From Thermohalobaculum sediminis (GTDB lineage: Bacteria > Pseudomonadota > Alphaproteobacteria > Rhodobacterales > Rhodobacteraceae): a stretch of DNA of 64,000 bases. Shown here one piece after another: positions 32,607-41,036 of the stretch (positions are counted from its first letter, which is position 1; every line of letters starts with the position of its first letter). The notes beneath the pieces were generated by a model. The model was not told the origin of the DNA, made no database searches, and saw only the letters and a list, made by a program, of their open reading frames with translations. The stretch is from contig NZ_JAMFKN010000002.1 of the NCBI RefSeq assembly GCF_023487995.1, positions 1 to 64,000 of the forward strand, read 5' to 3'. The translations under genes were made by a program, and so were the position numbers.

Positions 32607-34532
32607 TCATGGCGCGTGCGTCTCGGCCGGCGGAGGAGCAGGGCTGTACGCCCAGACCTCGACCCTCGACTCGCGCCCGCGCGGCAGTTCCACCGTCAGG
32701 AACGCGAAATCCGGCGGCTGGCCGCCGGCAGGGCCCACGGCCGCATCCAGCGCCGCGCGCGACACGACGAAGCGGGCGCCGTGATGCTTCGCGATTTCCT
32801 GCAGGCGCGCGGCAAGGTTCACCGTGTCGCCCGTGACCGTCGCATGCGCCTGTCGCCGCCCGCCGAGGATCGCGGCGGCGACAGGCCCGCAATGCACCGA
32901 CACCCGCAGCGCGAGGGGCGGCCCGCCAAAGCCCCCGGCGGTTCCGCGATAGTCCGCGAAGTCCCTGCCGCAGGCGATGGCCGCCGCGGCATCGGTCGGC
33001 GCCGGGTCGGGCAGGCCAAAGACGATCATCGCGCCATCGCCGAGGAAATCGACCACGACGCCGCCATGGCGCACCGCGATCTCCTCGAAATCGGCATGGA
33101 GTTGCGCGAGAAACTCGGCCACCGCCACGGGGTCCTGCCGCTCGGCGCGCGAGGTGTAGCCCGCGACATCGACGAACAGGACGGCGCAATCCTGCCGGCG
33201 GCGGTCGAAGGCCGGGCGCTCGCTGTCCGCGAGCGCCCCGACCAGGCCCGCGGGCAAGTAGCGGATGATGTTGGCCTTCTCCCGGGCCAGCCGCGCGCTC
33301 CTGTCGCGCTGCGCCCTTTCGCGAAGCGATGCGCCCGTGCCCGAGCCGACCGCGAGCGAGCCGAGCACCGCGACCCCGTCGAGCCAGAGGCCCCAGGCTC
33401 CGAACGCGGCGATCAGCGATCCGGCCCCCGCCAGCCAGACGGCAGAGGTAAGGCCAAGCCCCAGCGCCGGGGCGGCTGGCAGAGCTGCCGCCATGGCAAA
33501 CCCCGCAAGCGCGATGCAGAGCGCAACCGTCACCGCATCCGCCACGCGATCGCGGCGGATCAGCGAGCCATCCATCACGTTCCCCGCGAAGGTTGCCAGC
33601 ACCTCGACGCCCGGCACGTTCGAGCCGAACGGCGTCGCGAAGACGTCGCGCAGGCTCTCGGCCGTCGCGCCGAAGAGGACGAGCCTGCCACGGAGGGCGT
33701 CCGGCGGCGTCTCGCCCGCCACGAGCTCGCCGAGGCCGATGGTCGGGATGGTGCCGGCCGGACCGTAATGGTTGAGCGTGACCGTCCCGTCAGGCCCGGT
33801 CGGGAGGACATGCGGCCCGATCGCGACGCGCTCGCCCGGCCAGAGGGCGAAGGCGCCGGGCTGGATGCCCAGCGCAAGGCGCACGTCGCTCAGCGGCAGG
33901 GTAGGCAGAAAGCCATGCACCTCGCCCTCCGCCACCGGGATGGCGACCAGGGCCTGCCGCGCGACGCGGTCGTCGGCGCGCGGGATGTTGACATGACCGA
34001 TCAGCCCGAGGGGCGCGAAGCGCGGCTGCGGCAGCAGCAGCGCCCCGCCCGTGGCGTGCGGCCGCGCGCGCCCGGCAACGACCGGAAAGAGGCTTCGCCC
34101 AAGGCTCTGCAGGCTCTCGTCCGGCGGCGGGGCCGCAATCCCGGCGTCGCCGGCCGACGCGCCCGACGCCATCACGACATGCGGCAGCCGCGCCATAGCG
34201 CGGGCGAGGTCCTCGTCCGCCCCGCTCGACTCGAGAAGCAGCAGGTCCAGCGCGAAGCCAGCCGCGCCGGCATCGCGGGCGCGGTCGAGGGCGACGGCCA
34301 GCGCTGCCCGGATCTCGCCGGTGCCGGGGAAGCGCGCGAGGGTCGCCTCGTCGATCGCGACGATCGCCAGCTTTGTCGGCGGCACAAGCGTCCCCCGCAG
34401 GCGAAAGCGCAGATCCAGCAGGGCATTCTCGACCCGCTGGCCGGGCGGATCGACCGGCGCCGTCCGCAGCGTGCCGATCGCCGCCGCCGCGACCGCGACC
34501 AGCGCCAGCGCGGCGGCAGTGCGGCGCATCAT
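32607..34532 (-). CDS. CHASE2-domain adenylate/guanylate cyclase
   Basis: A 641-residue membrane protein. An N-terminal helix (ALALVAVAAAAIG) is followed by an extracytoplasmic CHASE2 sensor (about 30-330: RVENALLDLRFRLRG, LAIVAIDEATL, FALDLLL, GRLVLFGAT, VPGVEVLATFAGNV). Three transmembrane helices follow (about 340-410), then a class III cyclase domain (from about 445). FVDVAGYTSRAER gives both metal Asp residues and DFLGDGAMIVFG and GDTVNLAARLQ are conserved. The usual base-specifying Lys before FLGD is Asp here (VVDFLGD) and its partner is replaced (VTGD), so nucleotide preference is uncertain. Its ATG overlaps the FecR stop (ATGA). Confidence 0.9.
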   Translation of the reverse strand: MMRRTAAALALVAVAAAAIGTLRTAPVDPPGQRVENALLDLRFRLRGTLVPPTKLAIVAIDEATLARFPGTGEIRAALAVALDRARDAGAAGFALDLLLLESSGADEDLARAMARLPHVVMASGASAGDAGIAAPPPDESLQSLGRSLFPVVAGRARPHATGGALLLPQPRFAPLGLIGHVNIPRADDRVARQALVAIPVAEGEVHGFLPTLPLSDVRLALGIQPGAFALWPGERVAIGPHVLPTGPDGTVTLNHYGPAGTIPTIGLGELVAGETPPDALRGRLVLFGATAESLRDVFATPFGSNVPGVEVLATFAGNVMDGSLIRRDRVADAVTVALCIALAGFAMAAALPAAPALGLGLTSAVWLAGAGSLIAAFGAWGLWLDGVAVLGSLAVGSGTGASLRERAQRDRSARLAREKANIIRYLPAGLVGALADSERPAFDRRRQDCAVLFVDVAGYTSRAERQDPVAVAEFLAQLHADFEEIAVRHGGVVVDFLGDGAMIVFGLPDPAPTDAAAAIACGRDFADYRGTAGGFGGPPLALRVSVHCGPVAAAILGGRRQAHATVTGDTVNLAARLQEIAKHHGARFVVSRAALDAAVGPAGGQPPDFAFLTVELPRGRESRVEVWAYSPAPPPAETHAP

Positions 34533-35170
34533 CTCCAGGCGAACCCCAGTGCCTCGTTGAGCTCGGCCACGCGCGGCGCGCCCCATTGGCGCACCGGCCC
34601 CGGCAGGCCGCTGGCGGCTATGTCGATCCCCTCGCCCTGCCTCAGCACGACCGGTTGGCCCAGGGTCCTGACGACGACCTCGCCCGCACGGGTGAACACC
34701 GCGCTTGCGCCATCGCGGTGGATGACGGCCCAATCGGTCGAGCGAACCGAGGCAATGGCCAGCGGCGTGCGGATCTCGAAGCGGCGGAAGCTCCGCTCGG
34801 GCGCGACGAGGCCGACGATCCCCTCGATCAGTTGCAGCACGATGCCGGCTTGCGGGACAGCGACGGCCGTGAGCTCCTCGAGGTTGACCTCGGTGCCCGG
34901 CGCAATGGTCAGGGTGATGCCGTCCGAGCAGGTGACCTCGACGCGGGACTCCCCGTCGGTGAGGATCTTCGACTCGCCCGCCGGCAACGCCGCGCCGGAC
35001 AGCGGAGCCCAGGTCCCGCCGTTCCAGAGTGCGGCACCGCCGCCCTCGATCCCGCTTGCGTGGCAGACCCGCTCGTCGGCGAGCGACGTCTGGGCGAACC
35101 ACGGCAGCAGCGCGGCAATCGCGCCTGCTGCCATCGAACGAGGCGGGACGTTCCAACCGGCAGCGAACAT
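34529..35170 (-). CDS. FecR-domain periplasmic protein
   Basis: A 213-residue exported protein: signal peptide (MAAGAIAALLPWFAQTSLA), then a FecR-type beta-domain: LPAGESKILTDGESRVEVTC, DGITLTIAPGTEVNLEEL, IVGLVAPERSFRRFEIRTPL and ASVRSTDWAVIHRDGASAVF. There is no transmembrane helix or sigma-factor interaction region, so it is not a classical FecR anti-sigma regulator; such FecR-only proteins are commonly paired with CHASE2 cyclases, as here. It may present a ligand to the CHASE2 domain. GAGGAGAG precedes ATG 35170. First gene of the row 35170-29104. Confidence 0.87.
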   Translation of the reverse strand: MFAAGWNVPPRSMAAGAIAALLPWFAQTSLADERVCHASGIEGGGAALWNGGTWAPLSGAALPAGESKILTDGESRVEVTCSDGITLTIAPGTEVNLEELTAVAVPQAGIVLQLIEGIVGLVAPERSFRRFEIRTPLAIASVRSTDWAVIHRDGASAVFTRAGEVVVRTLGQPVVLRQGEGIDIAASGLPGPVRQWGAPRVAELNEALGFAWR

Positions 35171-35618
35171 CGTCTCTCTCCTCTGGACGGAACTCGGGCG
35201 GAAATCTCGGTGTCTCGCGGGGCCTCGAACGTGCGTGAACGGGGTTGGCCTTCCGGCGGGGTTGAATTCGCACAGGATCAATCGTGCGCCAGCATAAGGC
35301 GGCGGCGGCATTTTCGCACGCGTCTCGTGCTCGTCGGGGGGGTGTCGGCTTCGTCCGCCTGCCCTCGACGCGCCCGAACGGCAGGGCCATGCGACCCGGC
35401 CGCGCGGGCAGGTGCGGGACGTTCTGCCGGAGGAGAGGCGTCCACCGCGGCCTGCGCCCGGACGTCGCCTCGATTCAAGCCGAGGTCCGCCCCAGGCTCC
35501 GCGGGACGCTCGCCAACTCCCAGTCAGATGGGGCCGAGGCAAGGGCGGAGGAACGCGGATGCCGGCCGCGGCCAGCGCGCCGCGCGGATCGGGTCCACAT
35601 CCAGGTCCCCGGCCATGC
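35171..35618. other. 448-bp intergenic region, promoter of the FecR-cyclase row
   Basis: Between the start of the FecR gene and the end of the YHS gene, both on the minus strand. Frames crossing it are GC-driven and show no conserved motif. It should contain the promoter for the FecR-cyclase row; no strong -35/-10 pair is obvious. Confidence 0.4.
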
Positions 35619-36122
35619 TCAAGCTGGGCGGATCAGCTCCGGCCAGCGCAGGTCGGCGGTGGCGATGAAGCCGGGGATCTCGGCTTCCCACCGGCGCTGG
35701 ATCTCGTCGTTGAAGTTGAGATAGAGCCTGCGCTCGACGATCGACCAGTTCTGCGGTTGCGTGCTGTAGAGCATCCCCTTGGCGGCGACGGCCCAGGCGC
35801 AGAACCCGCCATACCGTGGCGCGAAGGCCTCGGGGTCGGCGCCGAAGGCGTCGCGGTTCGCCGCGCTCGCAAAGCGCCAGCGCGCTCCGTTCCAGGCGAT
35901 CTCGAAGGTGGCCTCGCCGGCGACCGGGCCCCGGTCGCGGAAGTATCCGACGGGGTCGATGCCGCGAATGGCCAGCCCGCCCACCGCGAATACCGGGGCC
36001 GGCGGCAGTTCCTCGAACCCCGCGGCGAAGGGCACGAAGCCCTTCGAGAGCACGAGTGCGCCGCCCGCGACGGCGGCGAGCCCGCCCCCGACGATCAGGC
36101 GTCGTCTGCTTGGCACATTCAT
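35619..36122 (-). CDS. YHS-domain protein with signal sequence
   Basis: A 167-residue protein. The N-terminus RRRLIVGGGLAAVAGGALVL has a twin-arginine-like start and one hydrophobic segment, so it is exported or anchored. The YHS-like core reads GGLAIRGIDPVGYFRDRGPV, GEATFEIAWNGARWRFASA, and AFAPRYGGFCAWAVA with a single conserved Cys. YHS domains are linked to metal handling; this one lacks a neighbouring P-type ATPase. AGGAGAG precedes ATG 36122. Confidence 0.85.
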   Translation of the reverse strand: MNVPSRRRLIVGGGLAAVAGGALVLSKGFVPFAAGFEELPPAPVFAVGGLAIRGIDPVGYFRDRGPVAGEATFEIAWNGARWRFASAANRDAFGADPEAFAPRYGGFCAWAVAAKGMLYSTQPQNWSIVERRLYLNFNDEIQRRWEAEIPGFIATADLRWPELIRPA

Positions 36123-36241
36123 GAAACTCTCCTCTCGATGTCGGCCGGGACGGTCGGCAAGGTCGCGCGACGTGGGTCCCCACCTGCCGCGCAGCAGATC
36201 GCTATCCCCGGCCCCGGAGCGCCGGGGCCGGGCCCGCTCGT

Positions 36242-36784
36242 TCAGGCCGCGCGGGCGGAACGCGAGGGGAAGTCGATGTCCGTGTCCGCGACGTGGTTGA
36301 GGTAGTTGGTGAAGATGTTCGCGACCACGTGGCCCACCGTCTCGACGATGTCGGCCTCGGACAGGCCGGCCTCGCGGGCTGCGGCGAGATCGCGGTCGCT
36401 CACCATGCCGCGCGCGGCCACGATGGCGACCGACAGCGTCAGGATCGCGTCGATGCGCGGATCATCGGACCGGCCGGCGAGATGGGCCTCGACCGCCTCG
36501 GGCGCGACCTTGAGCCCGGCCGAGATCACCGCATGGGCCGACGCGCAGTAGTCGCAGGCATTCGCGCCGGCAACGGCCAGCGCGATCGCCTCGCGCGTGC
36601 GGGCGTCGAAGTCGCCCCGCGCCAGCGCCTCACCCAGCCCGAGCAGGCCGTTCAGCACCGCGGGTTGGTTGGCGGCGACGCGGTAGAGGTTCGGCACCAT
36701 GCCGATCTTGCCCCTGATCGCGGTGAAGAGGGCCCCGGCCTCGGGACCGGCGGCGGCGTCGGAGAGTTGCGTGATCCGGGCCAT
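36242..36784 (-). CDS. Carboxymuconolactone decarboxylase/AhpD-like peroxidase-related protein
   Basis: A 180-residue helical protein of the AhpD/CMD fold. The redox pair is in ACDYCASAHAVI (CXXC plus downstream His), as in alkylhydroperoxidase-like AhpD proteins. IGMVPNLYRVAANQPAVLNG is the typical N-terminal helix of the 'peroxidase-related' subgroup. It would reduce peroxides using the Cys pair; the partner is unknown. AAAGGA lies nine bases before the ATG. It precedes the YHS gene on the same strand, 119 bp apart. Confidence 0.9.
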   Translation of the reverse strand: MARITQLSDAAAGPEAGALFTAIRGKIGMVPNLYRVAANQPAVLNGLLGLGEALARGDFDARTREAIALAVAGANACDYCASAHAVISAGLKVAPEAVEAHLAGRSDDPRIDAILTLSVAIVAARGMVSDRDLAAAREAGLSEADIVETVGHVVANIFTNYLNHVADTDIDFPSRSARAA

Positions 36785-36814
36785 TCGATGTGTCCTTTCG
36801 TGGTGGGGAAGCCG

Positions 36815-37177
36815 TCAGGCAGAAGCCGGCTCGGTCTCGGGCGTCGACAGGGCGATCACGGTCACGACCGCGGCGCCGTTCAGCCAGTAATAGGTCGCGT
36901 CGAGCCCGGAGAAGCCAAGCGCGAGCGGCAGGACGAGGAACAGCAGCCCCACCGTCAGATCCACGGCGAGGTGCAGCTTGTAGGGCAGGACGCGAACCAG
37001 CCCGAGGTGATGGTCGGTGAAGACGGTCAGCAGGAAAGCCGCGACGCCCACGATCGGCGAGATCGCCAGCGCAAGCGGGTGTGAACCGCCAAGCCCCAGC
37101 AGGAACGGCAGGGCGACAAGCGCAAGCGCGACCGGATAGTCGAGCCAGGCATGCACGGTCTTGGTGACGAAGCGCAT
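36815..37177 (-). CDS. Small SPW-repeat-like membrane protein
   Basis: A 120-residue protein with four hydrophobic helices in two similar halves: VHAWLDYPVALALVALPFLL and LHLAVDLTVGLLFLVLPLAL. This duplicated two-helix pattern and the Asp before each hydrophobic run resemble SPW-repeat proteins. The function is unknown. It begins the AhpD-YHS row on the minus strand and is 30 bp from the AhpD-like gene, so an oxidative-stress or envelope role by association is possible. Confidence 0.75.
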   Translation of the reverse strand: MRFVTKTVHAWLDYPVALALVALPFLLGLGGSHPLALAISPIVGVAAFLLTVFTDHHLGLVRVLPYKLHLAVDLTVGLLFLVLPLALGFSGLDATYYWLNGAAVVTVIALSTPETEPASA

Positions 37178-37832
37178 CGCGCAGGGTCCTCCAGACAGAT
37201 TTCCGAGGCCACGGGCTATCCGCGGCGCTCACTAACTATGCGGCCTGGAATGGACGCTGAAGTTCAGATGGTCCGGCTTTCAGTGCAGATCGTCCGAACT
37301 TCCGGGGTCCAGATCGCGCGGCCGCCCCGGCTGCCGTACTGGTTTGCCGGAAGGCGGCGGGCGAGCGGACACCGCGGCGTCGCCCTCCGAGGCGCTGGAC
37401 GATCACGCATCCGATGTGGACGCTGAAACATTCGGAAACCGGCGACGCCGTGCTTCATGGGCGCGGCTCGCCGCGGGATCGCCCGGCCACGCCACCGGCC
37501 CAGGCGCCGGGGCCAGCAGGAGAGAGTGTCGGATGCATCGCCCCGAGCGCGGGACCGTGAAGAAGCGACGGACGCCTCGCACCGCGGCCCCCAAGGCCGG
37601 CACCGCGAGCCACGCCCACGGGCTGGAACGTCGCGTCCTGAGGGTGCGGGACGCCCTTGGCGCGAGGGCCGCGACGAACGATGCACGGCTCGGGCTTCCC
37701 GAAGGCAATCTCGGCCCCGGCCTTGGCGGGTCCGATCGAGCCGGAAATGCCCGCGCCGCTTCGTGTCGATTGGCCGAGGGAGCCGCAGTCATGAACCGCA
37801 AGACCGGGAAGCGCCGCGACAAGGGGAGCCCC
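37178..37832. other. 655-bp region without a convincing gene
   Basis: Divergent spacer between the small membrane protein and the acetyltransferase. Several frames stay open (for example plus strand from 37534) but are Arg/Pro/Gly-rich with no motif. The left end (37190-37260, with CACTAACTATGCGGCC) is the likely promoter of the minus-strand genes. Nothing else is recognised. Confidence 0.4.
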
Positions 37833-38315
37833 ATGCAACCGGGTCAGTCATGCATCGCCTTCGCGCGCCTCACAGCGATTCCGCTCGCCGAACTTATCGC
37901 GCACATGTCGGACCCGCGAGTGGCCCTGCATATGCCGCTTCTGACGCCCCCGTGGGACCTCGATACAGCCGCACGCTTCGTTGCGGCCAAGGAGGACTGC
38001 TGGCGCCGCGACGGCCTGGGCCACTGGGCGATCCTGCGCGACGGGCGTTATGTCGGCTGGGGCGGTTTCCAGAAGGAGGGCGCGGAGTGGGATTTCGGCC
38101 TGGTCCTCAGGCCCGAGGCATTCGGAATGGGCTGGCGCATCGCCAGCGAGGCGATCGCGCTGGCCCGGGCCGATCCGCGCATCCCGTTCGTCACCTTCCT
38201 GCTGCCGCCGTCGCGGAGGAACCTCGGGGCGCTCGCGAGGCTTGGGGCGACCTTCGTCGGCGAGGTCGAGCTTGGGGGCGCGGCGTTCCTGAAGTTCCGG
38301 CTCGAAACCGACTGA
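37833..38315 (+). CDS. GNAT-family N-acetyltransferase
   Basis: A 160-residue GNAT protein, similar in layout to RimJ/RimL-type acetyltransferases: FVAAKEDCWRRDGLGHWAIL, YVGWGGFQKEGAEWDFGLVL, EAFGMGWRIASEAIALA (acetyl-CoA binding region, motif A) and PPSRRNLGALARLGATFVGE (motif B). It transfers an acetyl group to an amine; the target is unknown. ATG 37833 has GGGGAG upstream; ATG 37791 in the same frame would add a basic leader. It is convergent with the arsJ gene. Confidence 0.83.
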   Translation: MQPGQSCIAFARLTAIPLAELIAHMSDPRVALHMPLLTPPWDLDTAARFVAAKEDCWRRDGLGHWAILRDGRYVGWGGFQKEGAEWDFGLVLRPEAFGMGWRIASEAIALARADPRIPFVTFLLPPSRRNLGALARLGATFVGEVELGGAAFLKFRLETD

Positions 38316-38330
38316 CGGTGCGCGCCGCAA

Positions 38331-38362
38331 CCGCCCGTGGCAACTTTTTGCCCGGCGGGCGG
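38331..38362. terminator. Bidirectional terminator-like hairpin
   Basis: CCGCCCG (38331-38337) pairs with CGGGCGG (38356-38362), and nested inside GGCAA pairs with TTGCC around a CTTT loop. It lies between the acetyltransferase stop and the convergent arsJ stop. Confidence 0.5.
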
Positions 38363-38369
38363 ACCGGGA

Positions 38370-39650
38370 TCACCGCGCATCCGCAACGACGGTTCGCGAC
38401 AGCGCCCTGGCACAGAGCCAGCTCATGGCCGACATCGCGGCGGCGGCCGCGAGGCAGGCGGGCAGGCCGCCAAGCTGGTAGCTGAGGCCCGACAGGAGGG
38501 TGCCGAGAAGCCGCCCCGCGGCGTTCGACATGTAGTAGAAGCCCACGTCCATCGTCACGCGCCCGGCCTGCGCGAAAGCGAGGATCAGGTAGGAATGGAG
38601 GGCGCTGTTCAGCGCGAACACGGCACCGAAGGCGAGGAGCCCGGCGACGACCGCCGGCGTCAGCCACGGGGCGCCCCCCGATGCCACCGCCGCGAGCGCA
38701 AGACCCGCCGGGATCAGCGTCAGGGCGCCGACCCAGAACCGGGCGGCGGCCACGCTGTCCGCAATGCTCTGCCCGCCCGCCCGCAGGATCGACGGCGCAA
38801 GCGCCTGGACCACGCCGTAGCCGATGATCCACACCGCCATGAAGCCGCCGATCTGGAAGAAGGCCGCCCGGCTGCCCTCGGCCGTGCCGTCCGACAGCAC
38901 GCCGTGGAAATAGATCGGGACGCCGACCACGAACCATGTGTCGCGCGCGCCGAACAGGAACAGGCGCGCCGCGCTGAGGCGGTTGATGTTGCGGTCCTTC
39001 GAGAAGACCGCGCGGAACTTCGCGTCCTTGCGCCCGCGCGGCAGACCGGCGGGCATCAGCACGGCAACCGCCACGAGGATCGCCGCCAGCATCGCGGCCA
39101 TCGCGATCACCGACACCTCGAAGCCGGCGAGGCCCAGCGCAAGGGCGCCAAGGAAAAAGCCCGCCCCCTTGACCGCGTTCTTCGAGCCGGTGAGCAGCGC
39201 GACCCAGCGGAACAGCGCGCCCTTGTCCTCGCCCGGCGCGAGGAACTTGACGGCGCTCTTGGCGCTCATCTTGGCAAGGTCCTTGGCGACGCCCGAAACC
39301 CCCTGCGCCGCCATCACGAAGGCAACCGAGGCCGCCATCGTCCAGCCGGGGTCGAGCCGCGCCAGCAGCGCCAGAGCCACGATCTGCAGCGCGAGCCCGG
39401 CATGGAGCGTGCCGGCAAGCCCGAAGCGCGCGGCGACCCACCCGGCCGACAGGTTGGTGACGATGCCCATCACCTCGTAGAGCACGAACAGGTATGCAAG
39501 CTGCACCGGCGAGAAGCCCAGCATGTGGAAATGCAGCAGGACCAGCATCCTGAGCGCGCCGTCCGTGAGCATGAAGGCCCAGTAGGCCACCGTGACCGCG
39601 ACATAGGCGGCAAGGCCATCGGGCTTTCGGGTCGCGCGATCCTGCGCCAT
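38370..39650 (-). CDS. arsJ: ArsJ organoarsenical (1-arseno-3-phosphoglycerate) efflux MFS permease
   Basis: A 426-residue, about 12-helix major facilitator. Family-typical segments are VAYWAFMLTDGALRMLVLLH, SAGWVAARFGLAGTLHAGL, GVSGVAKDLAKMSAKSAVK, FRWVALLTGSKNAVKG and GARDTWFVVGVPIYF. ArsJ is known to export 1-arseno-3-phosphoglycerate made by an ars-linked GAPDH. That gene lies immediately upstream (eight bases apart), which strongly supports the assignment. Together they give arsenate resistance. The ATG at 39650 is favoured because earlier starts overlap the GAPDH gene. Confidence 0.92.
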   Translation of the reverse strand: MAQDRATRKPDGLAAYVAVTVAYWAFMLTDGALRMLVLLHFHMLGFSPVQLAYLFVLYEVMGIVTNLSAGWVAARFGLAGTLHAGLALQIVALALLARLDPGWTMAASVAFVMAAQGVSGVAKDLAKMSAKSAVKFLAPGEDKGALFRWVALLTGSKNAVKGAGFFLGALALGLAGFEVSVIAMAAMLAAILVAVAVLMPAGLPRGRKDAKFRAVFSKDRNINRLSAARLFLFGARDTWFVVGVPIYFHGVLSDGTAEGSRAAFFQIGGFMAVWIIGYGVVQALAPSILRAGGQSIADSVAAARFWVGALTLIPAGLALAAVASGGAPWLTPAVVAGLLAFGAVFALNSALHSYLILAFAQAGRVTMDVGFYYMSNAAGRLLGTLLSGLSYQLGGLPACLAAAAAMSAMSWLCARALSRTVVADAR

Positions 39651-39658
39651 CCCGGGCC

Positions 39659-40669
39659 TCAGAGATCCCGCGCGACCAGCCGCGCGATGTCGGCCATGCG
39701 CCAGGCATAGCCCCATTCGTTGTCGTACCAGGCGTAGACCTTCACCTGCGTGCCATTGACGACCATGGTCGAGGGCCCGTCGATGACGGCCGAGCGCGGA
39801 TCGTTCAGGAAATCGGACGAGACGAGCGGGCGGGGCTCGAAGCCGAGGATGCCGGCAAGGCTGGTGCGCGCGGCGGCCTCGAACAGGTCGTTGACCTCGG
39901 CGACGCTGGTCGGGCGCGCCATCTCGAACACGCAGTCGGTCAGCAAGGCGTTGAGCAGCGGCACGCGCACCGCGTGCCCGTTCAGCCGCCCCTTCAGTTC
40001 CGGGTAGATCAGCGTGATCGCGGTGGCCGAGCCGGTGGTGGTCGGGACCAGGTTCAAAAGCGCCGAGCGGGCCCGGCGCGGGTCCTTCGCCGGCCGGTCG
40101 ACCATGGTCTGGGTGTTGGTGACGTCATGGATCGTGGTGATCGAGCCGTGCCGGATGCCGATCGCCTCGTGCAGCACCTTGACCACCGGCGCGAGGCAGT
40201 TCGTCGTGCAGCTTGCGGCCGTCACGAGATGATGGCGCGCGGGATCGTAGAGGTGGTGGTTGACGCCATGGACGAGATTCAGCGCCGGCGCCCGATGGAC
40301 CGGGGCCGAGACGACGACCTTCGTCACGCCCGCGTCGTAATAGGGCTGGAGCTTGGCCGGTGTCTTGAACACCCCGGTGCAGTCGAGCACGAGATCGACC
40401 CCGAGGGCCGCCAGCGGCAGGTCCTCGATCCGCCGCGCGGCCGTGAGCGGCATCCGCTGACCGTTCACCGCGACGCCGGACCCGTCATGCGCGAAGCGGG
40501 CGGGCCAGCGGCCGTGGACGCTGTCGAACTCCAGCAGCATGGCGTGCTGCGCGGGGTCGCCGGCGGGGTCGTTCAGCAGCACGATCTCGCCGGGCGCACC
40601 CTCGTCGATCAGGGCGCGCAGCACCAGCTTGCCGATGCGGCCCAAGCCGTTGATCGCGATCCGTGCCAC
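39659..40669 (-). CDS. Glyceraldehyde-3-phosphate dehydrogenase, ArsJ-associated
   Basis: A 336-residue GAPDH. The NAD-binding NGLGRIGK is at residues 7-14. The catalytic Cys (about 153) is in [11 protein letters not shown], and the C-terminal [12 protein letters not shown] is conserved. With arsenate in place of phosphate, GAPDH makes 1-arseno-3-phosphoglycerate, which ArsJ exports; this pairing is established in ars operons. The position directly before arsJ, and the ACR3 fragment on its other side, mark it as the resistance copy rather than the glycolytic one. Confidence 0.92.
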   Translation of the reverse strand: MARIAINGLGRIGKLVLRALIDEGAPGEIVLLNDPAGDPAQHAMLLEFDSVHGRWPARFAHDGSGVAVNGQRMPLTAARRIEDLPLAALGVDLVLDCTGVFKTPAKLQPYYDAGVTKVVVSAPVHRAPALNLVHGVNHHLYDPARHHLVTAASCTTNCLAPVVKVLHEAIGIRHGSITTIHDVTNTQTMVDRPAKDPRRARSALLNLVPTTTGSATAITLIYPELKGRLNGHAVRVPLLNALLTDCVFEMARPTSVAEVNDLFEAAARTSLAGILGFEPRPLVSSDFLNDPRSAVIDGPSTMVVNGTQVKVYAWYDNEWGYAWRMADIARLVARDL

Positions 40670-40730
40670 TGGCTGGTCCTCCGGGCGGGTCGGGGTTCTC
40701 GACCCCCCGCGCGACGCGCGGGCGGGGAGC

Positions 40731-40960
40731 CGTCACGACGGGCACGTCGACCAGCGCGCTGATCGGCACCTCGAACTTCTTCGAGCTGGCCGTCGCGGTC
40801 GCCATCGGACTGTTCGGCCTGAACTCGGGCGCGGCGCTGGTGACGGTGGTCGGCGCGCTGGTCGACGTGCCCGTCATGCTCTCGCTGGTGGCCTTCGCCA
40901 ACCGTACGCGGCACTGGTTCCCCGCGGAGGAGACGGCGCGCCGCGCAGGCGCGAGCGGGC
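40731..40960 (+). pseudogene. ACR3-type arsenite efflux pump, C-terminal fragment
   Basis: An open stretch reading [40 protein letters not shown] and [13 protein letters not shown]. This is the conserved C-terminus (last two helices and tail) of ACR3/ArsB-type arsenite permeases. The remaining eight helices are missing and no start is present. Another, frame-shifted copy of the same theme seems to precede it on the minus strand side of the GAPDH promoter. It shows that a larger ars operon once stood here. Confidence 0.7.
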
Positions 40961-41036
40961 CTGACCTCGGGCACGGGTCGGGCGGTCGATCTTACGCCCC
41001 CCGAACGGACCAAGTCCGTCGACAGCGGCGGGGTCA

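Noticed and set aside
30585-35297. A very long plus-strand open frame across the FecR-cyclase-EF-hand row
   Set aside because: It is antisense to four genes with clear domains and has the Arg/Ala/His-rich composition of a GC-driven shadow frame.
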